From NCBI GenBank assembly GCA_949317995.1, contig OX439045.1, positions 3,744,174 to 3,808,173 on the forward strand: a DNA stretch of 64,000 nt. Reading direction: 5' to 3'. Origin of the DNA: Acholoe squamosa. Its lineage: Eukaryota; Annelida; Polychaeta; Phyllodocida; Polynoidae. This document shows, in pieces, positions 34,674 through 47,402 of the stretch. The position numbers and the translations under genes are program-made. The notes beneath the pieces were generated by a model, which worked only from the letters and a program-made list of their open reading frames with translations, was not told the DNA's origin and made no database searches. Every line of letters begins with the position of its first letter. Within the stretch, counting starts at the first letter, position 1.

Positions 34674-35158
34674 CTATAAAAAACAGGTTTGGGGGTAAAG
34701 AAATGAGATATAACACAAATTAAATGGTAGGTTATGGTAAATAAAATAGGGGGAACAGAATAATACAACACAATAATATCAAGTAAACATTCAAATAAGA
34801 AATACATCAGTGAAGGTCACACTGAAAAAAACAACATGCACACACTACTAGGCCTTTGTACATATAAGCAGCTATGGACGGTGTATGTACATAGGTTTAC
34901 ATAATTAGAGGGAATGCATTTCCCATAAATCATCGTATATTGTCATCACAAAAGACAAAAGCATTGGCTTTCCAAGATATATAGAGATCAGTATACATTC
35001 CTTGGGATAACACCAATAAGATACCTATCAAATATCAAGCTTTTTATGTAACTTTTTGCATTCATCATTTATCCATCTATCTATTTGTCTATTTTTCATA
35101 TGATATTAAACACCTATATTATTTTCAGCTAAAATACGAAACTAAATGTTAAACTTAC

Positions 35159-35279
35159 CGTCCATACAGGGGCTGTAGAACACTGATTGTTCCCCAGTAG
35201 GGGGCACCACGTAACATGCGCCCACTGGTTCACGTTTGTCTAACCTCTCAGAGAAGTAAACATACCGCGGGGCACAGCC
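35159..35279 (-). CDS. Integrin alpha, exon 4
   Basis: 121 bp, acceptor atttcag, donor gtaagt. It encodes GCAPRYVYFSERLDKREPVG, ACYVVPPTGEQS and VFYSPCMD, ending in phase 1 with a single G. The CAPRY...EPVGAC pair and the YSPC cysteine match the RGD-type integrin alpha pattern (CAPLY...EPVGTC...YAPC in alpha-V). The final cysteine (SPC) normally pairs with a cysteine in the following exon. That matters because two different following exons are available. Confidence 0.92.
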
Positions 35280-35456
35280 CTGAAATGATAGAATAAGAAG
35301 AAAATCTGAGATCCATTTAGATTAAGCAGCATATTTCAATAGCACTACATTCTGAATCTTTGCAGTGGAATTATTCCACATCATAAGTGAAGGGTTGTAG
35401 ACCAGCTGTATCCACCCCCATCTCCACCTAAAGGTATAGTGGATATTTTCTTTTAG

Positions 35457-35679
35457 TTAACCCTATAAAGGCCGCTTGTGCAGGAGTGCATCATGATTAT
35501 TGGTCGTCATGATGCACCAATGATGCGCTGGCAAGTAGACTTGCCAGCAATTCATTGGTGCATCATGCTGCAGGAGTGTATCAACCCTGTATAGGGTCGT
35601 CATGATACATGTTACTTGATACGTCCTGAAGACCAATGGGCATGATGCATTAATGCATCAGCGGTATTTAAAGGGTTAA
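35457..35679. mobile_element. Rep-A copy, best-bounded
   Basis: TTAACCCTATAAAGGCCGCT at left and GCGGTATTTAAAGGGTTAA at right. Both ends carry TTAA. Hairpin core ATGCGCTGGCAAG...CTTGCCAGCAATTC. It lies between exons 3 and 4 of the integrin gene. Confidence 0.85.
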
Positions 35680-35931
35680 GGCTTCATAAGATGCAGTGCT
35701 GGTGAGTTGCAGATTGCTGCGTCCGTGCATATTAACTACAAAACAGGATAGACTAGATAGGACGCTTACAAGGAAATAGATCTATCATTTCTCTGTATAT
35801 ACACAAATAAAGAAAACTATATTAAAACAAAGAAAGGGAAGAAAAGAGGAGAGAAAACAAGAAAACAAAGAGGTGAAGGTGGAGAAAATACTGACAGGGA
35901 AAAAAAGGGATCTAATATTTGTTCTACTCAC

Positions 35932-36041
35932 CACAATAGATCCGTTGGGCCCTGAGCTGGCCACACTGGCACCAAACCACTGATGGGACTTCTCCTCCTT
36001 GGGTTCATAACGTCCTGGTCCCACATACTTTATATTGTTTC
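35932..36041 (-). CDS. Integrin alpha, exon 3
   Basis: 110 bp with a tttccttag acceptor and gtgagt donor. The reading frame entered in phase 1 gives NNIKYVGPGRYEPKEE, then KSHQWFGASVASSGPNGSIV. HQWFGAS is a signature of integrin alpha blade 2. The exon ends in phase 0 with GTG, so the next exon continues GCAPRY. Confidence 0.92.
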
Positions 36042-36300
36042 CTAAGGAAAAAAAGAAAATTGTAAACAGAAATGTGTATAAGTGAAAAAGATAAGATCCT
36101 TAAAATGAGCAGCCTATAACAAATGAGGCCAAACTTGTAAAATTTAACTTGTCAGACCTGGCCCTCACTCTTCATATTGACAACTTGTATGCCCATGTTA
36201 ACAACCTCAGAGTTTGTCACTGTTGAAGGAAACAGATGTGCCTATACATGGGTGCTCATGACGAATGTCTGCTTGTGTTGTGGGTTGTGTGCAGAAGTCT

Positions 36301-36549
36301 ATGGGTCTAGACCCCTAAATTCGACAGGGTGACATGGCCGTTTCTTAAAATCGACATGTGACATGGAGCTTAGTGACAAGGACATGGAGAATGAAAAAGT
36401 TAGTGACATGAGACATGACCTTTCCTTAAAATCGACATGTGACATGGAGATTAGTGACAGAGACATGGGGAAATAGAAATTTAGTGACATGTGACATGGC
36501 CTTTTCTTAAAATCGACATGTGACATGGGGACCCCCCATCTAGACCCCC
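36301..36549. mobile_element. Rep-C element, copy 3
   Basis: 249 bp, 6-bp duplication AAGTCT at 36295-36300 and 36550-36555. Four ATCGACATGTGACATGG-type modules. Confidence 0.92.
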
Positions 36550-37325
36550 AAGTCTGAAGGACCTGATGCATGGAACTTATAACAGACCTGTCTGCTGAAA
36601 TCTTGAGTAAAATCCTGGTGGATGTTTTCAAAACTAAAGTAAATAGGTCAGAAGTCACATGATATCTCACATGACTCCAGGGACTGCCCTTATTGGTCAG
36701 TTTGCAGCAGACTAGTCAGAACAAGTCTGCTGCCCCTGATACACGGCAAATTTTGAGCAGATAAGACCAGGTTTGAGCAGACAACAGACAAAACATGTTT
36801 GCTATCTGCAGACAAGTGGAGACAACTGCAGACATTTGTCTCGAGCCTGTATACATGGCACATTTTGAGCAGACAAAACAACTGCAGACATGTGTGCAGT
36901 AGTCTTGTCTCCTCTAGTCTGCTGAAAAACACGCCGTGTATACACCACTTTAGAAGTATCTCTTCTGCAGAACTAGCTGTCCATGTAGTGGTAACTTTTA
37001 ACTTGTGTTGCTCAAAAAAGGTCATGTACAGTCCAGTGCTAGAAAAGGGTTAGGGAAGGACAAATAAATAACTTTTTTTTCGTATATGAAGCTTTTCCTC
37101 GTATATGAATTTTGTTCTCAAGAGAGAGGGTCAAATTTGTAAAAAGAAAGACCATTTTCATTGTTATTTTTACAGCCTCATGTATATCAAGGGATAGAGT
37201 GTCACTGTGGTCATATACGGTAACAGCTCAATAAATTCCCAGGCATCTATGTGGGGGCCTCACTAGTCATGGGTATCAAACAAGCACTGAGCAGGATTCG
37301 AGTTGGAAACGTTCACAACTTGGGC

Positions 37326-37544
37326 AAGAGAACGTGATTATCACCAGAAATTTGGACACGCCAAAACATCTTATACACGAAAAAAAAACAATGTCCTGTT
37401 CCTGGGAATATCCTGATATTTCCCGAGAAATTCTCGAGTATTTGCGGAGAAATTCCTGAGCCATTCTCGAGATCTAGACTAGAGAACTTTCTCGGGTATA
37501 AGATGTTATGGCGTGTCCAAATTTCCAGGGAAAATCACGTTCTC
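37326..37544. mobile_element. MITE with ~50-bp inverted ends
   Basis: Left AGAACGTGATTATCACC, AAATTTGGACACGCC and AACATCTTATAC recur inverted at 37496-37544. The interior is rich in TTCTCGAG/CTCGAGAA motifs. About 220 bp. Confidence 0.75.
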
Positions 37545-37549
37545 TATTC

Positions 37550-38370
37550 TTGTTGTATTGTTCAGTGGGAGGTGATTTAATATCTAGGATATTGACATAG
37601 ATTGAAACAAGACCCGCCTATCGCTACCACATCAAGTAAATTTAGTGCTCGGCAAATATAGAAGGGATAACAACCCAGAGTTATTGTATGGAACAGTTAG
37701 ATATTACCAAGGTCTATTTTAGCTTTTATACCAACAGAAAATTACATCTAAGCCTGGACTTGTCCATTAGTATATTGTGTAGGTCTATGATCTAAGGTTT
37801 CAATGTCTATTTTCTGCCAGTATACTTAAGCACTGCAAAGTCTTATTTCATCCATTTTACAAAAGAAAGCACATCCAAGGTGTAACTGTACAGGTACATG
37901 TACACAGTTTCAAGAACAATCTTACCAACAGAAAGGCACATTCAAGATTTCAAAATCAATTTTGACCATCATATCAAAAAGCTTCGTTTGACTTTATTCC
38001 TAACCCAGATTTGAAACGTAACATTGGAGCATGTGACAACATGGTATGGGGTGAGTAGCTCACACAGAGCAGCTCGAAGAATACCCCTATTGTCGCCCAC
38101 TTGGACCCTGAGAATAGCTGCAGGGCACTCTCTCTGTGTGTCTTATATTGGGTTTATTTTACTTCTCCAATCCCACATAAGAACGTCTGTGGTGACTGAC
38201 TGGTGCACTCATATCAGGGGTTCCATATTCTTACAGTCATTCCTTTCTAAAATGTAGAATCATTCTCTCACGAACTAGAATGGAGGTTTCATGTGGGTTA
38301 GCCCTAGTGAGTACCTCACCAGGGTTACTTTCATGAACCATGTGACCAAGTTGCAGTCGGGTTGTTGTAC
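37550..38370. other. Intronic stretch, no recognisable feature
   Basis: Unique-looking sequence. A weak Rep-A-like module (AGCCCTAGTGAGTACCTCAC, CATGAACCATGTGACC) is at 38300-38345. Confidence 0.4.
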
Positions 38371-38375
38371 TCCTG

Positions 38376-38734
38376 GAGGGTGTTGCTCCTATAGTAAAGG
38401 GAAGAGCTGGCTAACAATGCCCTTGTTTCCAGTCCTTTCTTTTGATGTCGCTATAACTTGTCCCCTTTGTTGCTCACAAGTGGTCATTCAAGTATGGTGC
38501 TAAAAAAGGGGGATTTGAGTAGGTACCTAGTTGGGAGAAGTCAGTCAGTATGATATACATAGAGTGTGTGACATGAGTAGGTACCTGATAGTGCAGCTCT
38601 CTCTGTTTTAAACAAGGCAGGTGACTTTTCAGACTAATGTGGTGAGTGCAAGTTGAATGGTGAAGCAGAGCGTCACTTCTTTTGAAAAGAGGGTACCTAC
38701 TGACAGCTCTTTTTACCATAGGACCAACATGCTC
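38376..38734 (+). mobile_element. Rep-B MITE, copy 5 (full length)
   Basis: 359 bp, CTG on both sides; same orientation as copy 1 and includes the block copy 1 lacks. The right end is slightly decayed (GGACCAACATGCTC). Confidence 0.88.
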
Positions 38735-39566
38735 CTGAAGGAGGGGCATGGTCACGATGCATTAAAAATAATTCCTAATGTGCAAACTTGATCCGGGATG
38801 CGTTATTAACTAATCATATCATACCCTCCATTCACTGCAGAATTTTTTAGGTACATTTATAATATGTAACACATGGTACCTATCATGTTGGTTCTTATCA
38901 GTGTCTATCTTGCCAGGTGCCACATCAAGCAATGGCGGACACATTAGAGTCAATACTGAGCCCTATAGGCTACAGTATGCTGGCTTGTTATTGATACACA
39001 ATCATTAAACTGTTCTGTTTAATATTTATCTCGACGTGCATCGATCTATTGGACGCAAGCCTCAACATATACTAGATCCACAACAGAGCTGCTTTAATTT
39101 ACATTTTATTGTTTTAATGGTCTAGAATTGATTGGGTGCTGCAAGCTTATAGTACAAGTGTGTATAATAGTGTTGTGAGTATACTAAATGCGGGTTACAT
39201 TATGATGTGGGAATCAAGCCCTAGTTGGCACAATCCCCTATACCAGTGGGGTGTTTCAGAAGCTGGACATGATAATGAACATTAAATATCTGTTTCTAAA
39301 ACTGTTAGATTCTAAACTTACAACTGCAACCATTATCATCTCTCACCAGTCATATAGTTATAGACACAGTACGGTAATGGTAATTCTTTAGAAACACATG
39401 CAGTTATAAGCCTACAATCACTATTAAAACTGCTATCATATCTCCTTATGACCGGTTGTAAACATTACCTGCTTCTGAAACACCCCACTGCTATTATACC
39501 CTAAGCCTTTGTTCTAATGTAACGGTTTAACCCAGTATTGGCCACATTCCAATACATGTGTACTGT

Positions 39567-39660
39567 ATCAAATACAGTCTTGAATAACTGCCCCTGGCGC
39601 TTATAGATTTTAAGGGGTCGTTACCCTTATTCAAGACAGTTGATTATTCAATTTCTATTT
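39567..39660. repeat. Short inverted motif pair (TTATTCAAGAC)
   Basis: ACAGTCTTGAATAACTG and CTTATTCAAGACAGTTG face each other across ~45 bp. A related TTATTCAAGAC lies at 33995 and 60564. Confidence 0.45.
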
Positions 39661-39705
39661 TTATTGCTTTAATGATAAGGTATATGTCATGTATTTAGTG
39701 CTTAA

Positions 39706-41734
39706 GATTGATTTGAACACCCTCCTAACACTTCATTTTGATGACTTAAGATTGATTTGAACACCCTCCTAACACTTCATTTTGATGACTTAAGATTGAT
39801 TTGAACACCCTCCTAACACTTCATTTTGATGACTTAAGATTGATTTGAACACCCTTCTAACACTTCATTTTGATGACTTAAGATTGATTTGAACACCCTC
39901 CTAACATTTCATTTTGATGACTTAAGATTGATTTGAACACCCTCCTGCCACACTTCATTTTGATGACTTAAGATTGATTTGAACACCCTCTTAACACTTC
40001 ATTTTGATGACTTAAGATTGATTTGAACACCCTCCTAACACTTCATTTTGATGACTTAAGATTGATTTGAACACCCTCCTGCCACACTTCATTTTGATGA
40101 CTTAAGATTGATTTGAACACCCTCCTAACACACTTCATTTTGATGACTTAAGATTGATTTGAACACCCTCCTAACACTTCATTTTGATGACTTAAGATTG
40201 ATTTGAACACCCTCCTGCCACACTTCATTTTGATGACTTAAGATTGATTTGAACACCCTCCTGCCACACTTCATTTTGATGACTTAAGATTGATTTGAAC
40301 ACCCTCCTGCCACACTTCATTTTGATGACTTAAGATTGATTTGAACACCCTCCTGCCACACTTCATTTTGATGACCTAAGATTGATTTGAACACCCTCCT
40401 AAAACTTCATTTTGGTGACTTAAGATTGATTTGAACACCCTCCTAACACTTCATTTTGATGACTTAAGATTGATTTGAACACCCTCCTAACACTTCATTT
40501 TGGTGACTTAAGATTGATTTGAACACCCTCCTGCCACACTTCATTTTGATGACTTCAGATTGATTTGAACACCCTCCTAACACACTTCATTTTGATGACT
40601 TAAGATTGATTTGAACACCCTCCTGCCACACTTCATTTTGATGGCTTAAGATTGATTTGAACACCCTCCTGACACTTCATTTTGGTGACTTAAGATTGAT
40701 TTGAACACCCTCCTGCCACACTTCATTTTGATGACTTAAGATTGATTTGAACACCCTCCTAACACACTTCATTTTGATGACTTAAGATTGATTTGAACAC
40801 CCTCCTGCCACATTTCATTTTGATGACCTAAGATTGATTTGAACACCCTCCTAACACACTTCATTTTGATGACTTAAGATTGATTTGAACACTTTCCTGC
40901 TACACTTCATTTTGATGACTTAAGATTGATTTGAACACCCTCCTAACACTTCATTTTGATGACTTAAGATTGATTTGAACACCCTCCTAACACTTCATTT
41001 TGATGACTTAAGATTGATTTGAACACCCTCCTAACACACTTCATTTTGATGACTTAAGATTGATTTGAACACCCTCCTAACACACTTCATTTTGATGACT
41101 TAAGATTGATTTGAACACCCTCCTGCCACACTTCATTTTGATGACTTAAGATTGATTTGAACACCCTCCTAACACACTTCATTTTGATGACTTAAGATTG
41201 ATTTGAACACCCTCCTAACACACTTCATTTTGATGACTTAAGATTGATTTGAACACCCTCCTGCCACACTTCATTTTGATGACTTAAGATTGATTTGAAC
41301 ACCCTCCTGCCACACTTCATTTTGATGGCTTAAGATTGATTTGAACACCCTCCTAACACTTCATTTTGGTGACTTAAGATTGATTTGAACACCCTCCTGC
41401 CACTTCATTTTGATGACTTAAGATTGATTTGAACACCCTCCTAACACACTTCATTTTGATGACTTAAGATTGATTTGAACACCCTCCTAACACACTTCAT
41501 TTTGATGACTTAAGATTGATTTGAACACCCTCCTAACACTTCATTTTGATGACTTAAGATTGATTTGAACACCCTCCTAACACTTCATTTTGATGACTTA
41601 AGATTGATTTGAACACCCTCCTGCCACACTTCATTTTGATGACTTAAGATTGATTTGAACACCCTCCTAACACACTTCATTTTGATGACTTAAGATTGAT
41701 TTGAACACCCTCCTAACACACTTCATTTTGATGA
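39706..41734. repeat. 44/46-bp minisatellite in integrin intron 2
   Basis: About 45 units of CTTAAGATTGATTTGAACAC plus CCTCCTAACACTTCATTTTG plus ATGA, in 44-bp form, or 46-bp form when the junction reads ACACACTTC or GCCACACTTC. The two length classes are interspersed. No stable open frame. The array ends about 300 bp from exon 2. Confidence 0.97.
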
Positions 41735-42034
41735 CTTAAGATGGGACTGGCACGCATCCTTCCTGACAACCCTAGTGTGATGAAGTTTTCAACCTAGGCA
41801 CCTACGTTGTCTGTGCCAGGTCTGACATATTGATATTAAATCTTACAGGTTTTGCCTCATTCACTGAGGGCTGCAGGCATTCATGATAAGGGCACGTGTA
41901 GATAGTTTTATGAAATTGCAATACCACTTTTTTAATCTCCATGACATCCTATGAATTATTGTGTAAGTTATTATCTAATTCTTAAAAGAAAGATCTAAAA
42001 ATCTCATAAAAATTATAAAACTGAGAGTTCTTAC

Positions 42035-42156
42035 CTCTGTTGTCAAAAGGTACCAGTGTACAGGACTGGGTGGCGTCCAGGGGACACTTGTAGATGGCGC
42101 CACCGTTCTCTATGTTAGACTGGGATGTCTGTGTCTTAGGTGCACCCACCAATAAC
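42035..42156 (-). CDS. Integrin alpha, exon 2
   Basis: 122 bp, flanked by cacccacag acceptor and gtaaga donor. It encodes LLVGAPKTQTSQSNIENGG then AIYKCPLDATQSC and LVPFDNR, ending in phase 1. The GAPK and GAIYKC motifs and the small Cys-8-residue-Cys loop match propeller blade 1 of integrin alpha chains, where those two cysteines form a disulfide. The exon is an island between two multi-kilobase minisatellites (39706-41734 in the next intron, 43046-45160 in the preceding one). The introns on either side are about 16.3 kb (5') and 6.0 kb (3'). Confidence 0.92.
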
Positions 42157-42374
42157 CTGTGGGTGATAAAACAAGGGAAAAGTAAAGTAAAAAAAAAAAA
42201 AAAAAACACGAAAGATATGTGTTTTCAAGTGCATGTCTTGTCTTTGGTGCACCAACCAACAATCTAAAAATAAAGGAAAGAAGAAGTCATATGAAATTCA
42301 AAACAATTATTTTAGTCTTCTTATACTCTTTCATACATATGCAAGTAAAATGACACACTTTAAGGGCTCCATAA

Positions 42375-42681
42375 ATGAGTTGTCATTATTTATCAACAGG
42401 GGCGGTGGTGAGTTTTTGTGTGGAAGTTTTTCACGCCTGCCCCTCGACAGAAGTCAAAACTTTTTGCACCCCCCCTGCCAGAGGCGCAGAGAATTTTCAA
42501 TTTCCGCTCCCCTCTTTCATCTATAGTAGCGTGCTTGCTGGCATGTGTTGGCCTTTAGGCTAAAAAGAGTGTACATATTTTTAGCCCCCCCTCAAGCGGG
42601 GTCAAAACTTTTTTTAGCCCCCCTTGGGAGGGGTTTGAAATCTTTTATGCTCCCCCTTGTTGATACATAATGACAATTCCC
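42375..42681. mobile_element. Rep-F-related element, copy 2
   Basis: Ends TGAGTTGTCATTATTTATC and, inverted, GGGAATTGTCATTATGTATC, both followed by AACA(A)GGGG. TAA lies on both sides. 307 bp, close to the 303 bp of the 18-kb copy. Confidence 0.7.
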
Positions 42682-42824
42682 TAACTAGGGAACGTACAAC
42701 AATTATGTCACTGTTATTTAGGCATTTTCCAGGACCTACCCACCCCTTTGTCACTGTTTTTGTATAGAACAAATAGAGGAACTAAAAGACCCCCCCACCA
42801 CCACCCCCTAAACACAGATGTAAT

Positions 42825-43040
42825 TGTTGAACGTTCCCTTAATGCCCTGCCTGCAATTCATACCCCGTCGACCTTGCAATGCACTAATGTAATAGTGCTG
42901 GTGATCTTACTGGCAGTGTTACATTGTACAAATAGGCTCATTGGGGGTTGGAAACTAGAGGATGAGTTCAATGCAAGCTCGGCCAGCATTTATTATGACT
43001 GCAATATGGAATAATATATTGGCAGCCCTTAAAGGGACTT
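42825..43040. mobile_element. Rep-A fragment
   Basis: Only the right end GGCAGCCCTTAAAGGGAC and eroded modules remain; it runs straight into the 44-bp array. Confidence 0.4.
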
Positions 43041-43045
43041 GGGGT

Positions 43046-45160
43046 TAAAGCACAATGTGGAGCTAAGAGTATGGACGGTGCTACTGTACCCCAATGTCAT
43101 GTGGAGCTAAGAGTATGGAAGGTGCTACTGTACCCCAATGTCATGTGGCGCTTAGAGTATGGACGGTGCTACTGTACCCCAATGTCATGTGGAGCTAAGA
43201 GTATGGAGGGTGCTACTGTACCCCAACGTCATGTGGCGCTTAGAGTATGGAAGGTGCTACTGTACCCCAATGTCATGTGGCGCTAAGAGTATGGAGGGTG
43301 CTACTGTACCCCAATGTCATGTGGAGCTAAGAGTATGGAGGGTGCTACTGTACCCCAATGTCATGTGGAGCTTAGAGTATGGAAGGTGCTACTGTACCCC
43401 AATGTCATGTGGAGCTAAGGGTATGGGGGGTGCTACTGTACCCCAATGTCATGTGGCGCTTAGAGTATGGACGGTGCTACTGTACCCCAATGTCATGTGG
43501 AGCTAAGAGTATGGAAGGTGCTACTGTACCCCAATGTCATGTGGAGCTAAGGGTATGGAAGGTGCTACTGTACCCCAATGTCATGTGGAGCTAAGAGTAT
43601 GGAAGGTGCTACTGTACCCCAATGTCATGTGGAGCTAAGGGTATGGAAGGTGCTACTGTACCCCAATGTCATGTGGAGCTAAGAGTATGGAAGGTGCTAC
43701 TGTACCCCAATGTCATGTGGCGCTAAGAGTATGGAGGGTGCTACTGTACCCCAATGTCATGTGGAGCTTAGAGTATGGACGGTGCTACTGTACCCCAATG
43801 TCATGTGGAGCTAAGAGTATGGGAGGTGCTACTGTACCCCAATGTCATGTGGAGCTAAGGGTATGGAAGGTGCTACTGTACCCCAATGTCATGTGGAGCT
43901 AAGAGTATGGAAGGTGCTACTGTACCCCAATGTCATGTGGCGCTAAGAGTATGGAGGGTGCTACTGTACCCCAATGTCATGTGGAGCTTAGAGTATGGAA
44001 GGTGCTACTGTACCCCAATGTCATGTGGCGCTAAGAGTATGGAGGGTGCTACTGTACCCCAATGTCATGTGGCGCTAAGAGTATGGACGGTGCTACTGTA
44101 CCCCAATGTCATGTGGAGCTAAGAGTATGGAAGGTGCTACTGTACCCCAATGTCATGTGGTGCTAAGAGTATGGAAGGTGCTACTGTACCCCAATGTCAT
44201 GTGGAGCTAAGAGTATGGAGGGTGCTACTGTACCCCAATGTCATGTGGAGCTAAGAGTATGGAAGGTGCTACTGTACCCCAATGTCATGTGGAGCTAGGA
44301 GTATGGAAGGTGCTACTGTACCTCAATGTCATGTGGAGCTTAGAGTATGGAAGGTGCTACTGTACCCCAATGTCATGTGGAGCTTAGAGTATGGAAGGTG
44401 CTACTGTACCCCAATGTCATGTGGCGCTAAGAGTATGGAGGGTGCTACTGTACCTCAATGTCATGTGGAGCTAAGAGTATGGGAGGTGCTACTGTACCCC
44501 AATGTCATGTGGAGCTTAGAGTATGGACGGTGCTACTGTACCCCAATGTCATGTGGAGCTAAGAGTATGGGAGGTGCTACTGTACCCCAATGTCATGTGG
44601 AGCTAAGGGTATGGAAGGTGCTACTGTACCCCAATGTCATGTGGCGCTTAGAGTATGGACGGTGCTACTGTACCCCAATGTCATGTGGCGCTTAGAGTAT
44701 GGACGGTGCTACTGTACCCCAATGTCATGTGGCGCTAAGAGTATGGGAGGTGCTACTGTACCCCAATGTCATGTAGAGCTAAGAGTATGGGAGGTGCTAC
44801 TGTACCCCAATGTCATGTGGAGCTAAGAGTATGGAAGGTGCTACTGTACCCCAATGTCATGTGGCGCTTAGAGTATGGAGGGTGCTACTGTACCCCAATG
44901 TCATGTGGAGCTAAGAGTATGGACGGTGCTACTGTACCCCAATGTCATGTGGAGCTAAGGGTATGGGGGGTGCTACTGTACCCCAATGTCATGTGGCGCT
45001 TAGAGTATGGACGGTGCTACTGTACCCCAATGTCATGTGGAGCTAAGAGTATGGAAGGTGCTACTGTACCCCAATGTCATGTGGAGCTAAGAGTATGGAA
45101 GGTGCTACTGTACCCCAATGTCATGTGGAGCTAGGAGTATGGGAGGTGCTACAGTTCCCC
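43046..45160. repeat. 44-bp minisatellite in integrin intron 1
   Basis: About 48 units: GTATGGAAGGTGCTACTGTA then CCCCAATGTCATGTGGAGCT then AAGA. Variation is confined to a few positions (GGAAGG/GGACGG/GGAGGG; GGAGCT/GGCGCT; AAGA/TAGA). Frames stay open over runs of units but there is no gene. Confidence 0.97.
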
Positions 45161-45192
45161 AATATCATCCTATGGAGGTTACAGTGCAGGAG

Positions 45193-47402
45193 AGTATAGG
45201 ACTCAGTATGAAGGCCTAGTGGAGCCGCCATTTTGAATTTCGCTGGTTGAGGTAAAACCCACTGATCAGACATACCATGATGGGTACCTTGTCCCTGGTT
45301 AACACCAACTTCCAGGGACATGCTGGTCCCATCTTATCAGTTCATATCTGTGTGTGTCGCCGAAACCAGCTCCAGACCAGCTAGTGGCCAATAACCTCCG
45401 ATCACCAGGCTGCCCTTAGAGGTTAAAACACCACGTGGCCTTCATAGCGATAATGCATCATGCTACTCTTATAGTAAGGCAAAAAAAAAGGTTTGTTTCC
45501 GGTCACCCGACCGTCCTCAGCTCTATGGGGCCGACCTCAGATTTTTTTTTGAGAATTTTTTCAAATTTTCCCAGATTTTTTGAAGATTATTTCCAAACTT
45601 TTCGAAGATTCTTTCCCAAAACTGTTGTTTGACACATATGCACAAACTTTCTCATCATTTTCTCAAATCTCCTACAGGAAATCAACGTTTCTAACAACTG
45701 ACAGTGAAAACCCAGCAAATTATGACTATATGAGGCCTTAGATACAAAAAGAAATTAAAGAAAAAAAAATCTGACCTACCGACCTCAACTTTTCTGAGCA
45801 TGTTACCGGAAACACAGCTTTTTTTTGGCCTAAGAAGTATGTGGAAGGTATTAGAGGTCATCTTGTGGCGGCTACAGTAGGGGATCCCCTGTCAGTGTTT
45901 GTATTAACCAACCTATGACAACAAACTGGTTGACACACACCGCATGGGGGGACACGCCTCTATGGTCACTACCCTGACCATCTGACCATGGCTGTATCTA
46001 ATGAGGGACTCCATGAGGGTTCAGATAACTTGCTGTATACTGAACTGCTCACCCACCCTGATTCCGGCCCACATGAGCTACTCACATATTATAGACTCCA
46101 CGTGACCTATGTATTGTAGAGCTGGGCCATCAAGAATGCACCTTTACAGGTATTTCGGACCCTCCCCCTTCCCATCCCCTGTCGTAAAGTGCCACACCTT
46201 CCTCAACACCCCCGTTTGGACATCACCCCCCCCCCCGCCCGATATGACATGCTTTATGCATCGGTCCATTCTTACTGTCCAAGTAGGACCACAGGTTTGC
46301 AAACCCAATCCCCTCTAATCCCCCGGCCTCTAACCTCTCTTGAGTGGTTCGTTGAGTTCCTTAAATAACCCTTCCTGGATCCGCCCCTTCCTGGATCCGC
46401 CCCCATGCACCTGTAGAGTACAGGGCAGTAAGTGGAGTTTTATACACTTTACACTGACGGTTTGAGGCACAGGCAAACACTGAGTAGAAGTGCAAAGGCT
46501 CTGGGTATTATTATAACGTTAAGGGTATGGCACTCTTAGACGCCTGTCTGCTGTGAGTCACTGTAAGTATACCTGTCATGGCTGTCAATAGGGTACTGTG
46601 ACAGGTATACCTTTTTATTTTATGCAAATAACTCCTTCCCATAGGATTGACGTTGAAGGGCCGATCCACACACCCTGAGTGGCGTAACATGCGCCGATTC
46701 ACTACTGGGCCGATCCAGTACTGCAGCCTCGTTTTGGGACAGGTAAACAAACAAATTGGTGGACAGCGGCTCCTACGGAGAGCTATGGTAACGGATTTTG
46801 TTAATTTTCATTACATTAAACCTTGAAAGCATAACATAGACAACAAAACTCCCTGGTGTCCTCGGTGGATGATCCACCCCTTGTGGGAAGGTCTCCCCCG
46901 AGGGTTTGAGACATTCCCCTCGTGGTGAATCGGCCACCTCGTACACCAAGGTCGTTTGGTTCTCTCTGTTTAGTTACAGTGGTTCACAGAAGACAGGCGT
47001 CTTACTCTTAACTTTATGATTACACCCATACCAGACCCTTTGCACTTCTACTCAGTCTTTGCCCGTGGTTTGGTCAGAGTTCTACTGACAGTGCAGTCCA
47101 TCTGTTTGTACATCTGGAGCTACTCTGTGAGTGGTCAGTGGTCACTTTGTGATTGTAAAGGAGGGAATGGACTCCATCCAGTTTATAGGGTACAGCACAG
47201 TGGATATATTTCCACAAGTTGGTCTGGCGCTGGTTCCGGCAACACACAGTGATAGGATGGGACCAGCATGTCCCTGGAAGTGGGTGTTAACCAGGGACAA
47301 GGTACCCATCATGGTTTGTCTTATCAGAGGGTTTTACCTCAACCAGCGAAATTTAATATGGCGGCTCCAGTAGGCCTCCATACTGAGTCCTATACAGCCC
47401 GG
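45193..47402. mobile_element. 2.2-kb element with ~190-bp inverted ends
   Basis: 45193-45388 recurs inverted at 47212-47402 (GTATAGGACTCAGTATG, GGTACCTTGTCCCTGGTTAA, TCCAGGGACATGCTGGTCCC). A second inverted pair further in (46440-46520 with 47010-47080: ACTGAGTAGAAGTGCAAAGG) indicates longer, interrupted arms. A Rep-E copy sits in the left arm. No transposase recognised. Confidence 0.7.
45478..45830. mobile_element. Rep-E element, copy 3 (complete)
   Basis: 353 bp with inverted ends GGCAAAAAAAAAGGTTTG...TTTCCGGTCAC and GTTACCGGAAAC...TTTTTTTTGGCC. TAA on both sides (45475-45477, 45831-45833), as for TWA-targeting Harbinger-type elements. Confidence 0.85.

Noticed and set aside
43071-45134. 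Overlapping open frames in the 44-bp array
   Set aside because: Repeat translation that shifts frame each unit; no gene structure.
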